From assembly GCF_029962835.1 (NCBI RefSeq), contig NC_080573.1, forward strand, positions 92,747,501 to 92,811,500: DNA of 64,000 nucleotides. The letters run 5' to 3'. Below the pieces are notes generated by a model, which saw only the letters and a list, made by a program, of their open reading frames with translations, ran no database searches and was not told the DNA's origin. A program made the position numbers and the translations under genes. This document shows, one piece after another, positions 44,037 to 54,203 of this stretch; the stretch's first letter is position 1; the number at the start of each line of letters is the position of its first letter. Source of the stretch: Magnolia sinica. Its lineage: Eukaryota > Streptophyta > Magnoliopsida > Magnoliales > Magnoliaceae.

Positions 44037-45529
44037 TGTAAGTGCTTATACTCAAGAACAATTTAGTTTGTCAAATTTCATAGTCCTAATAGGATCGCAA
44101 GCTCTCATGAAGATATGTTATCGACTCCATCAAGCATTTCAGGGAAGACTCAACATCTCAAGACATGAACGTACATGGTTCGAAGATCGGAACACTTCGT
44201 ATGAGTCAACCATCAGGTGGTATAACCTTAGATTGACCATAAGTTAGGTGTATTTCACATACGTATTATAATGATCATCTTTTATGTAAAAATACACTCA
44301 AGTTAGGCCAGCCCAACATTTGGTTTGGCCAACCTAACTACTCTCGGCTAACCCTACACAATTCGTGCAAAAAGACAGATTTGAAAAGATTTTTCGTGGC
44401 AAGTTCGGCCAACCGAGTATGACCTTTCGACCAGCCCGAGTTGGTTTGGTCAAGTTTCCAGTAATTACGCATTTTCAAATTTTAGGCATATTGGGCTAGC
44501 CAAATTGGAGGTTCAGCCAGTCGAATTTTTGAAAGATATTATCCTGCGAAATCCGAGTGTTGTTGGAACAAGATCATTGGAATCCGACTAGCCCAATCGA
44601 CACTTGGGCCAATCGAACTTCCAATATCTTTGGCTATAAATAGAGGCTTTCTCTTACTCTTTCAAAACACGAAAATAATAGATCCATCTTGTGTAGAAAA
44701 GAGTGATAGTTCAAGCCTGCTTAAGCTATTTGTGCTGTAATTTTTATATTTGATTTAGCTAATTCTATTCTCTCTCTTAAGTTAGTTTTAAATTGTTTTA
44801 ATAGAGTAATTCATACTCTACTTGAGAAATAAATAATCAAATTTACAGCATTAGGGTATCATTTGTTTCACAAAAAAATATATTAGATCCCTATATTCTT
44901 TTGGGTTGAACTCATACAAACTTCATCTATATCCCAAGAAGAAGATCATTACATTCAAGCTACAGTTATGACTTCGACTCACCAATCGAAGATAAGTACT
45001 ATTTTACTTTCATTTCAGTTTGGGTTTTTCTGAGATAGCCCAAAAATCTTAGCGGGTTTGTTTGCGGTGATCTCGTGAAAATCACAAAGTAGGTTTAATT
45101 ATGATAGCTCGTGAAAATTGCAATAACTTTATCATGTTGTTAAGGTGACCATGGGAAAACCTTGAGATAGTGAAAGCCAAAATTGTGAGTGTAGTAATTT
45201 TGGGAGTGGAGTAGGTTACGTTTATGTATCGAACCACTATAATTTTTTTATGTGTCGTGGTGATTGGTTTTTATTATTTGTACGCCTATCTTATGCTTTA
45301 TTTTCTCTTGTTATAGTTTGATATTTTGATTTCAAAGACATCGTGAAATAAGGTTGTCCTGCCTAAATTCTTTAGGTGAAGGTTGTCCTACGAACTATTT
45401 GATATCAAGAATTGAACACTCTAAGCAATTGATTTTATTTGATTTACTATTCCACATTGTATCGAAATATTTGGTATAGTTCTATTCAACCCCCCCCCCC
45501 CTCTAAGACATCCATAGCTCGTCCTTTCA
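44037..45529 (+). repeat. 5' LTR of the Sirevirus
   Basis: TGTAAGTGCTTATACTC to CTCGTCCTTTCA, 1,493 bp. U3 holds many short inverted words of the type GGCCAACCGA/GGCTAGCC (44300-44620). A TATA box CTATAAATAG lies at 44634-44643. A pyrimidine-rich end carries a C-run at 45489-45501. Confidence 0.9.
44634..44643 (+). promoter_or_regulatory. TATA box of the Sirevirus 5' LTR
   Basis: CTATAAATAG followed by AGGCTTTCTCT. The 3' LTR has the equivalent CTATAAAGAG near 50963. Confidence 0.75.
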
Positions 45530-45531
45530 AG

Positions 45532-45543
45532 TAGTATCAGAGC
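45532..45543 (+). other. Primer binding site of the Sirevirus
   Basis: TAGTATCAGAGC, two bases inside the 5' LTR, one mismatch from TGGTATCAGAGC (initiator tRNA-Met). Confidence 0.85.
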
Positions 45544-45597
45544 GAGGTTACTCTTTTTTGGGTTTAACTTCCTAGAGCTAGATCCAGAGCTATTGGA

Positions 45598-46580
45598 ATG
45601 TCCAATTTCGATAGTCTATCCATTTCCAAGCCACCTCCCTTTGATGGCTCAAATTATTCTTATTAGAAAGCAAGGATGAGGATTTTTCTCAAATCCATTG
45701 ATGAAAGTGTGTGGCAAGCCACCCTGACCCAATGGGTCCCTCCAATGTTGGAAGTAGTGGCTGAAAATGGAACCAAGTCCATGAAAGAACTAGTTTATAA
45801 TCTTTGGACTACAGGTCAGAAAAGTGAAAGTAGTGCTAATGCAAAAGCACCGAATGCTATTACTTATGCTCTATCACCAGACGAATTTAAAAGAATCATT
45901 TCTTGTGATACATCAAAATAAGCTTGGGATATTTTCAAAATAACACACGAAGATTCAAATCCTCACAACAAGGTTTAAGGAAATCCGTATGGAAGAAAAT
46001 AAATCATTCATGGACTTCTATACTAATCTAAATGACATTGTTAACTTTATGTGGGGTCTTGGAGAAGAAGTCCTTGAAAGCAAAGTGTGTACAAAAATAC
46101 TACGTTCGCTTCCCGACTAGTTCAATTCTAAAGTCACTGTGATACAAGAATTAAGGGATACCGATGCAATAAGGGTAGAGGAATTAGTTAGATCTCTATA
46201 AATCTATGAGCTGAATTTCAAAGCTCCCAAAAAATAAGTCCATAGCCCTTAAATCCTCAAAATCAAAATCCAAGGACTCAAATTCAGATAATGAGGAAAA
46301 TAAGGATGATATGGCAATGCTAGCTAAATTTTTTTTTATAAAATTTTAAAAAATCAAAATAGACTGGATTTTCAAAAATTGATTGATTAAAAAAAAAAAA
46401 GAAAGTTCAAAATTTTAGAAATCTAAATCTAAAGACTCGCCATGCTTCAACTATTTTGAATATGGGCACTTAGCTTCAAAATGTCCTAAGAAGGATAAAT
46501 CTAAAAGAAGAGGCATGATTGCCACTTGGGATGAATCATCTAAATCTGAATTTAATTCAGAAACCAACGAATCTGACTAA
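45598..46580 (+). pseudogene. Sirevirus gag, decayed
   Basis: The start is ATG at 45598 (MSNFDSLSISKPPPFDGSNY). It continues KARMRIFLKSIDESVWQATL, SPDEFKRIISCDTSK and MEENKSFMDFYTNLNDIVN in shifted frames, the UBN2-type copia gag. The zinc knuckle near 46440-46490 reads CFNYFEYGHLASKC, where the second cysteine of CX2CX4HX4C has become tyrosine. Stops interrupt it, for example after FDGSNYSY. Confidence 0.85.
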
Positions 46581-46856
46581 GAAACTGAGAATAATCAAAA
46601 GGCCTTCATGACCATAGCTAGAATCACTTCTACAGGTAAAGATGAAACTTCTTACTATGAAACTGTTGAGGGTCAAATATTGCATATTATCCCCCATTTA
46701 TCTCTTGGTTTTATAAACATAATATTGCTTAATGGTATATTTTACATGTGTTTGTGTTGCAAGGTGAATTCAAGGGCTTGGATTGAAAAGAATGCTAAAA
46801 GCATAGATTTAGTGCTCAAAAGTCACCAAAGCAAAGAAGGGATACTTGGAGACTAA

Positions 46857-47530
46857 GATTAAAGATTTTAAGACTCCAAGATCCAAGAAAACTAAGTGGA
46901 GAAGGAAGGAAGTCAAAAGAACAAGCGTAAAAATCATAAAGACTGTATCATCGAGAACCATTCGATGACATTGAAGATTAGTTTGATGACATCGAACAAT
47001 GGTTGATGACATCGAATTTATGAGGAAAAATCGAGTTGGTTGCTAGACATATTGGGTGCATTTCTCGATCAATCGAAGACATGTTTGATGACTCAAAGGA
47101 AGGTACTCGATGACATCGAAGACTGCTTCATGACTCGAAGGAAGGTAGTCGATGACATCGAAGACTGTTCGATGGCATTGAATTTATTGAAGAAATGGAA
47201 GCAACTCGTTGGACTATTTTAAACACATTCTCAATGACTCGAAGACCTTTTCAATGACATCGAAGGACAGTTCGATGACACAGAGACTTACGTAGTGCGA
47301 AAGAAGAAAAGGTGAGACTTTCGGACTCAAACCCTTTCGATGACATCGAAGGGTGTTCGATTACATTGAAGGCATTATGCGAACTATGTAAATTTGATCC
47401 AGTTTTACAATTTTGAGGAACTTTGCTTATAAATAGGGGTTTCCTAAGTCTTTCTAGGGGATCAAGGGTTTGGAGAAGTAGAGCAAAAGGGCGGAACTTC
47501 TTCCTAAGAGTTCTTCTTCCCTTCTCTTCA
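46857..47530. repeat. Foreign LTR-like segment with palindromes and TATA box inside the Sirevirus
   Basis: From about 46950 to 47370 the palindrome TTCGATGACATCGAA and near-copies (TTCGATGACATTGAA, GTCGATGACATCGAAG, TTCGATGGCATTGAA and others) recur a dozen times. They are followed by CTTATAAATAGGGG (47416-47429), GTAGAGCAAAAGGGCGG and a CTTCTTC-rich leader. The same order, with related sequence (palindromes, TATATAAAGGG, GTAGAGCAAAGGGTGG, CTTC-rich), is found on the minus strand at 17820-17230. It therefore looks like the U3-R portion of a related LTR, lodged between gag and protease of the copia element. Confidence 0.65.
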
Positions 47531-47532
47531 AG

Positions 47533-48460
47533 ACAATGGATGTTCTAGACATATAACAGGTGATAAAGCAATACTATCAGACATCAATCAAATTGATGGC
47601 GGTTCAGTAACATTTAGAAATGGCAACAACTACAAGATCATCAGAAGAGATTCCATGAAATCAGAATTTGAGATGAGTATGGTGGGAGAACTGAACTATT
47701 TCCTTGGCCTTCAGGTGAAACAACTTAAGGACGGGATATTCATATCTCAGACCAAGTATGCAATAAATCTCATTAAGAAATTTAGATTTGATAATGATAA
47801 AAACTTTATAACTCCCATGGCTACAACACTCAAGTTATCTAAAGATGATTCAGGTAAAGTGTTGATCCTCGTCTCTACCGTAGCATAATTGGTTGTCTCT
47901 TATATTTAACTGCCAACAGACTTGATATTTCTTTCAGTGTAGGCGTTTGTGCTAGATATCAATCTAACCCTAAAGAATTAAATCTAACTGCAGTAAAAGA
48001 ATTATCAGATATGTTGCCAACACTATCAAATTGGGTTTATGGTATCCTTAAGATACGTCTTTACAAATTGCTGGATATACTAATGCTGATTGGGCAGGTA
48101 ATGTGGATGATAGAAAATCCATAAGTGGTGGATGCTTCTACATTGGAAATTGTCTTATCTCCTGGATGAGCAAGAATCAAAACTCAATATTGTGGCAGGA
48201 AATGCATGCACGTAATTAATGTGGATGAAACATATGTTAGCAGATTATGATATTGATCAAGATACCATGAATTCAACATTCTCGAACTAAGCACATCGAT
48301 ATTCGATATCATTATATCAGAGAATTAGTTGAAAGAAAGACTGTCATACTTGAATATATCAATACTGAAAAATAGCTTGTAGATACTCTGATAAAACCTC
48401 TGGATAGTGTCAGATTCTTTAATTTGAAAAATGATATTGGATTATATTGTATCTCTTAAC
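47533..48460 (+). pseudogene. Sirevirus protease fused to end of reverse transcriptase and RNase H
   Basis: DNGCSRHITGDKAILSD (47533-47585) is a copia protease active site with the usual D-S-G changed to D-N-G. Within about 75 bp the same frame continues into MKSEFEMSMVGELNYFLGLQ, VKQLKDGIFISQTKYAINLI, the last third of reverse transcriptase. Integrase and the catalytic YVDD region are therefore deleted. RNase H follows as DWAGNVDDRKSISGGCFYIG and IDIRYHYIRELVE, then TVILEYINTE, stop, LVDTLIKPLD, the usual pol end. Stops and frameshifts occur after 47886. Confidence 0.88.
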
Positions 48461-48771
48461 TAATCATTCTTTATTGCAATTTATGTTTATTGTCTTTTAT
48501 TTTATTTTTACATTAAAAGGATAATATAAAAAGAAATATCATATTAATTTTTTTGAGATTTAATCGGTCGGCCCATCATCCTAAACTCCTAGTAAGTGGT
48601 TATTTTGTGATTTTTCTTCTAGATTTAAGCTCCTAGTTGTGTTTTATTGAAGATTCCATCATCTTATTTGAATCTAGCGCTTCCTTTTGGTGGGTTTTGT
48701 TGAAAAATCTGATCCAGATAAACCCATCCATTTCTTGGTATTTTTTTTATAATCTAAAGTCATTTTCTTCC

Positions 48772-49845
48772 ATGAAACATCGGACTAAGCGTACCGTTTG
48801 ACGTCCTCAGTCTGGTTCGTCATCCTACTCCACTACTCGGGTTATGCGCACCATTCGCACACCGGAGGATGACTCGGAGAATGTATGTGATTTCTGTACT
48901 CGGAGTATCATTATTAAGCGCACTATGAATGTTAATCACATTGCCAGATTTGACCTTTTTGAATTTCTCTCTGAGGTAGGATGGGAGAACAAAATTGATT
49001 GGGGTGGAGCAACTTACCGGTCAATTGCTCAAGGGATGTACACATCCATTAGTGACTTTTCTGCTGAAGTATTAACATTTTCTATTCAATTTTTGGAAGA
49101 AAGTGCCACCATTTCACCATTCATCATATCATTTGTTATAAGCATTGATATGGCAGAAGATGGAATTCCTATCCTGACTCTTTTACTTTGAAAAGAAATT
49201 CCATCTCCAGGGTGTTATGTGGTTTTAACATTCAATGGCATACCAGTAACTCTCTCCCCATTTACAATCTTCTTCCAAAATACGCGTTCTCCATCACATC
49301 TTCACTTCTAACGTCTATCCACGGGTCGGGAATAAGACTGATCTTACTCCCTATATGATGCGCATTATGCACTGTCTTTTTTGGTATTCGTATTTGTCTT
49401 CCATCTTTGATTTTATACTTGATTATTCAGTATCGCCTTCATCCTCTCCATAGGTCCATTCCATTTGCATTCCTTATGACTTATATTGCTTTGCAATACC
49501 ATGTTCAAATTCTTGCGGTTAAACATCTTGAAACTGGAATTGAGACCTAAGCAGCAAAGTGATCAGGAAGCAGTTCCTGAAGAAAATGTTAACATGGATG
49601 ACATATTTGCTAACTTGGAAGAATTAGCAGATACAAATGACTCAAACTTCCAGATTTCGTAATTTTTTGAGAGGTTGGAGAGCTTAAAAAAGATGGTAGA
49701 CAACTTGCATGTTTCTCAAGAAGCATTACTTCGGAATCAGAAACAACAAATGAAGTACATGAAAAAGAACTTCATCATTTTAGTAAGAGTTTGAAGATTA
49801 ACGATCCTAATATGCTTGCACCATCCTCTTCTAGCTCTGATTGAT
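48772..49845 (+). pseudogene. Additional 3' ORF of the Sirevirus
   Basis: The start is ATG at 48772 (MKHRTKRTV, stop, RPQSGSSSYSTTRVMRTIRT). It continues FDLFEFLSEVGWENKIDWGG, ATYRSIAQGMYTSISDFSAE, VLTFSIQFLEE up to 49191. This resembles the N-terminus of the plant transposon protein family annotated as Transposase_32. Later frames give an acidic and coiled-coil tail (FERLESLKKMVDNLHVSQEA near 49664-49730). Sireviruses often carry an extra ORF after pol, sometimes called env-like. I see no membrane segment here, so I would not call this an envelope protein. Confidence 0.6.
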
Positions 49846-50050
49846 AAACTTTTTAATTATGGTCTATAATAACTTAAATTCTCTTTTGAATTACTTGCAC
49901 CATGATGATAACTCTCTCATTTCATACATTTAGATGACTTTTTGAATGTTTAATGAATGTATATGCTTATGTTTATTGCTCCTATCCTTGATTATATTCT
50001 GAAATGCTTCATTTATCTCTGTTTCTTCCTTTGTCAACTTTTGGAAAAAA

Positions 50051-50386
50051 AAAGGGGGAGAAAATCTATGGATAATATTATGGATTTGATCAAGCACATC
50101 TCTCTCACAATTTATGAGCACCTACACTTGCATGTTTGAATACTTTCTGTGGAATTATATAGATTTTTGTGCCGCATGTGATATATATGGCTAAGTGCTC
50201 AGGGGGAGTTTTGTATGCATGATCTAAGGGGGAGTAACAAGATTCAAGATATCTTTAGTAATGCCTCAAATGTTCTTTTGAATCATAGGTGTATGTATAT
50301 GATGTGTTATTGAGATGTTGTAATATGTTGAGATGAGTTGTATATTTGTATGAGTGAGTTTTGTCACAAAATTGACAAAGGGGGAG
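50051..50386 (+). other. Multiple polypurine tracts of the Sirevirus
   Basis: AAAGGGGGAG at 50051, AGGGGGAG at 50201, AAGGGGGAG at 50226 and AAAGGGGGAG ending at 50386, two bases before the 3' LTR. Repeated polypurine tracts upstream of the 3' LTR are a known hallmark of Sireviruses. Confidence 0.85.
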
Positions 50387-51136
50387 ATTGTAAGTACTTA
50401 TACTCAAGCATAATTTAGTTTGTCAAATTTCATAGTCTTGATAGGATCACAAGCTCTCATGAAGATATGTTATCGACTCGATCAATCGTCTCAGGGAAGA
50501 CTCAACATCTCAAGACATGAACGTATATGGTTCGAAGATCGGAACACTTCGTATGAGTCAACCATCAGGTGGTATACCTTGAATTGACAATAGGTTAGGT
50601 GTATTTCACACACTCATTATAATGATCATCTTTTATGTAAAAATACACTCATGTTAGGCTAGCCCGACATCTGGTTCGGCTAGCCTAATTACTCTCGACT
50701 AACTCTACACAATTCAGGCAAAAAGACAGATCTAAAAAGATTTTCCGTGACATGTTCTGCCAGTCGAACATGATCGTTCGGCCAACCCGAGTTGGTTCGG
50801 TCAAGTTTCTAGCAATTATGCATTTTTGGATTTCAAGCATATTGGGCCAGCCGAATTTTTAAAAGATATTATCCCACAAAATTTGAGTGTCGTTGGAACA
50901 AGATCATTGGAATCCGACTAGCCGAACGACACTCAAGCCAGCCGAACTTCCAATATCCTTGGCTATAAAGAGAGGCTTTCTCTCACTCTTTCAAGACATA
51001 AAAATCATAGATCCATCTTATGTAGAAAAGAATGATAGTTCAAGCCTCCTTAAGCTATTTGTACTATAATTTTTATATTTGATTTTGCTAATTCTATTCT
51101 TTCTCTCGAGTTAGTTTAAAATTATTTTAATAGAGT

Positions 51137-51764
51137 TAAGGGTGTACACGAACCTAGCTAGCTCGGTTAGCTCGCTCGACTCGACTCAAAAAAGCTAGAT
51201 TCGACTTGGTTTGAAGCTGAGTTCGAGCCGAGTCGAGCTGATTTTTTTTATCTTAAAAATGAGTTCGAGCCGAGTTCAAGCTAGCCCTAGCTTGACTCGA
51301 CTCGGATCGAACCTAGCTCAAATTGAACTCAGATCAAACCAGTTCGGTGACTCGGTTACTTTGATATTGATGTTGCTCACCAAGTGTTTGATGAAATGAC
51401 TCAAAGAAGTGTGACTGGTGGCAAGGAAGGTATGTATATGAAACCAATACCCTTTTTTCTTGATTTTTATGTTGCTTAGAAGATGCTCAGAAGGTGTTTT
51501 GATGAAATACCTGTTAAACCATTGCTGCTGTCTCAAATATAGTGATATTTTGAAGGTGCAGTTCAGGTGGTTGTGAAAATGCTACAATAGAGAACTCGGC
51601 TCGATCTTGGCTCAAATTGGCCCAAGCTGCTGATCGAACCGAGCCAAGCTGGCTAGTCAGGTTCGAGGACCGAGCCGAACCGAGTTCAAGTTGAGGTTAG
51701 CTAGTGGCCGAGCCGAGTCGAGTTGAGGCCAGCTTGACTCAATTCGACTGGATGTACACCCCTA
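51137..51764. mobile_element. hAT-like MITE with captured PPR fragment
   Basis: The ends TAAGGGTGTACA and TGTACACCCCTA are inverted repeats with one mismatch. Flanks AATAGAGT (51129-51136) and AACAAAGT (51765-51772) are 8 bases with two mismatches, and the undisturbed 5' LTR has AATAGAGT at the same place. An 8-bp duplication points to the hAT superfamily. Both arms are rich in GAGCCGAG/CTCGACTCG words. The centre carries a pentatricopeptide gene fragment. Confidence 0.75.
51360..51518 (+). pseudogene. Captured pentatricopeptide repeat (PPR) fragment
   Basis: Two motifs in the MITE core read FDIDVAHQVFDEMTQRSV and, after a one-base insertion in a T-run, EDAQKVFDEIPVK. The A..VFDEM..R.V pattern is the end-start boundary of plant organellar PPR repeats. 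It is too short to function. Confidence 0.6.
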
Positions 51765-52482
51765 AACAAAGTAATCCATACTCTACTTGAGAAATAGATA
51801 ATCAAATTTGCAGCATTGGGGTATCATTTATTTCATGGAAAAATATATTAGATCCCTATTTATTTTAGGTTGAACTCATACAAGACTTCATCTATATCCC
51901 AAGAAGAAGATTGCTGCATTCAAGCTACAGCTACGACTTCGACTCACCAATCGAAGATAAGTACTGTTTTACTTTCATTTCAGTTTGAGTTTTTCTAAGA
52001 TAGCTCAGAAATCTCATCGGGTATGTTTGTGTTGATCCCGTGAAAATCACAAAGTGGGTTTAATTATGAAAATCACAATAACTATATCAGGTTATTAAGG
52101 TGACCCTAGAAAAACCTTGAGATAGTGAAAGCCAAAATTGCGAGTCTAGTAATTTTGGGAGTGGAATAAGTTGTGTTTATGCACCAAACCACTATAATTC
52201 TTTTGTGCATTATGGTGATTGCTTTTTATTATTTGTATGCCTATCTTATGCTTCATTTGCTCTTTTTATAGTTTGATATTTTGATTTTAAAGATGTCATG
52301 AAATAAGGTTGTCCTGCCTAAATTCTTTAAGTGAAGGTTATCCTATGAACTATTTGATATCAAGAATTTAATACTCTAAGCAATTGATTTTATTTGATTT
52401 ACTATTCCGCATTGTATAGAAATATTTGGCATAGTCCTATTCACCCCCCTCTAGGACATCTATAGCTCGTCCTTTCATCGTG

Positions 52483-53679
52483 ACCTAGCCTCAACAATAG
52501 TAATCAGCGCCATCAAGAGCAATAGCAGTAGTACCCATATCAACAACAAAACTAACAGTCTTAGAGATCCCTGATCTTGTAATTACGTAGGTCTCGACTA
52601 TCAGCCCATCTCCTCCTGAAATCATCACTCTCCTAGATGACTTAAAGTACATGATCCAAGTTCCTTGCAGCCGTGCACTAGCTATCTAGAGTGCGGTTGT
52701 TGTGCCTCCCTCTAAACCTTTCGCTGTGAAGTTTGCCCCTCTGTTGCTACTCCTTCCACCACCTATAATGATCGAGAAGACTCTGGCTCCGACTTAGTCT
52801 GAAGCTACAGACATAAGAGAGGTGGTCAAGGAAGTGGTCGAGATTGAAAGGGTTACAATCAAGGAAGACATGATCGCAGGCATTTTAGTAGAGGTTGTTA
52901 AATCAACTCCAATTGAGGTCTGTGAGCTAAACACAACCGATATTGAGGAGATTGGTGAGGCAATAACGACTTAAGCTGCAAAACCTAATGTGGTCGAGGT
53001 CATCGAGTCAGCTTCAGTCGGTGTCGTTCTAAGTGAGACTGCTTCTACTTTTATAAATGAGGACTTTCCTCTGGTGGATGACATCCTCCTATCCTTCTGA
53101 GGGCTTTTCCCAAGGATACTGTGGCAGCCGAATCCCCTTCACCTTCTAGCAGCCTGCAAGATTGAGGGTCGAGCTCCAAATCCCATCGCAGAAGGGTCTG
53201 GAGGGACCCTTGATTTTGAATTAGTCGACAAAATTGACCGATTGGTAGAGGCTTATTATGCCTTCTCCTTATCTGACTCAAACCTTCTCGATAGCGTTCC
53301 TGTTGTTTAGGAACTTTAGGTGCTACTCAAGACTTGCTTCCATGTTGGTGCTGTTGTTAGCCGTCTTGAAGTAGACCGAACAGTGGCAGAGTCTAAGAGG
53401 AATTCTGCACACACTACTGCTCAAGAACTTAAAGCCAAACATATCGCAATGAAAACTTCCAAGGTTGAGTTAGAGATTCTGAAAACCAGAATCATGACCC
53501 TAGAGGAAGAACTGACTACGCTGAAACAAGAATATGCAGGAAAACATGCGGATCATCTCCAGCAGAAGGAGGTTAGACAACTGGCTATTGGCGGGCAGTC
53601 CCAGATAGCGGATATCAGGCGACTCTCCCAGTCCGCGGCTAAAAAGTGGCTTCACTGCAGGATGCAAGAGACTAATTGA
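52483..53679 (+). pseudogene. 3' part of the PMD gene and coiled-coil tail
   Basis: Continues the gene cut at 44036. Low-complexity hydrophobic and acidic frames (REVVKEVVEIERVTIKED, ILVEVVKSTPIEVCELN) lead to an open stretch at 53320-53679. That stretch has heptad-like sequence (RLEVDRTVAESKRNSAHTTA, ELEILKTRIMTLEEELTTLK). Long coiled-coil tails are common in transposon-borne PMD proteins. Several stops lie between 52500 and 53320. Confidence 0.6.
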
Positions 53680-54024
53680 GGACAACTAGAGATTCCTTAC
53701 AACTATTCTCTAAAGGCTTCTGATTCTAAAGAAAAATCGTACTATGCATAAACGGCCATCGATCCACTTTTTTACAACTTGTTCCTTCTTTTAAAAAAAA
53801 TTTGTTATGTGTGTGACCGATTGTTAACCCATTCCAGAGAATTCGGTGGATCATGCGTTGCTCCTGAATTCGGTGCTCTAATTGCCCTATCTCCCTAATA
53901 AACAGGAAAGTGTGGAGGTATTATCGCCATGACTCTTTTAAATCGTTGGTGCTATATGTCTATTATTTAAGTGACATCTGATCTCTCATCTCTTCACCAT
54001 TCCTCACAACCTTAATCCATCTCG

Positions 54025-54198
54025 ATGGCTTCCAGTTCACCCTCTTATTACAAGTGTTGTATACTACTAGAAAGAAATTCTTAAGTTTGGCCTGAAAGAT
54101 TATTCTTTCTCCAGCTTGTTGTTCGATGCTAATAAATTCACATTAGAAGCTTCCCTTGTAGCCGAATCAGACGTTCATCTTAGAGAACTTATCCAAAA
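54025..54198 (+). pseudogene. Second module ORF, 5' part (coiled-coil, unknown)
   Basis: ATG at 54025 (MASSSPSYYKCC) resembles the MAASSSSTPS start of the PMD gene. One frame later it reads FSSLLFDANKFTLEASLVAE, SDVHLRELIQKL up to the point where the solo LTR is inserted. Joining the two flanks with one copy of the duplication keeps the reading frame across 54203/59208. No domain is recognised. Confidence 0.5.
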
Positions 54199-54203
54199 GC
54201 TAA

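Larger units (their letters stand above)
44037..52477 (+). mobile_element. Ty1/copia Sirevirus, deleted, inserted in the PMD gene
   Basis: LTRs at 44037-45529 and 50389-52477 begin TGTAAGT and end CTCGTCCTTTCA. TCGTG flanks the element on both sides (44032-44036, 52478-52482), a perfect 5-bp duplication. The order gag, protease, reverse transcriptase, RNase H (no integrase left), then an extra ORF and a set of GGGGGAG tracts before the 3' LTR fits the Sirevirus genus of copia elements. A deletion removes integrase and most of reverse transcriptase. A 0.67 kb foreign segment sits between gag and protease (46857-47530). A MITE sits in the 3' LTR. Confidence 0.9.
50389..52477 (+). repeat. 3' LTR of the Sirevirus, split by a MITE
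   Basis: TGTAAGTACTTATACTC to CTCGTCCTTTCA. Without the 628-bp insertion at 51137-51764 its length is close to that of the 5' LTR. Differences from the 5' LTR are scattered, including small deletions in U3 near 50840. Confidence 0.9.

Noticed and set aside
48772-49845. Envelope gene of the Sirevirus
   Set aside because: No signal peptide or membrane segment is visible; the sequence resembles a transposon-associated protein with a coiled-coil tail.
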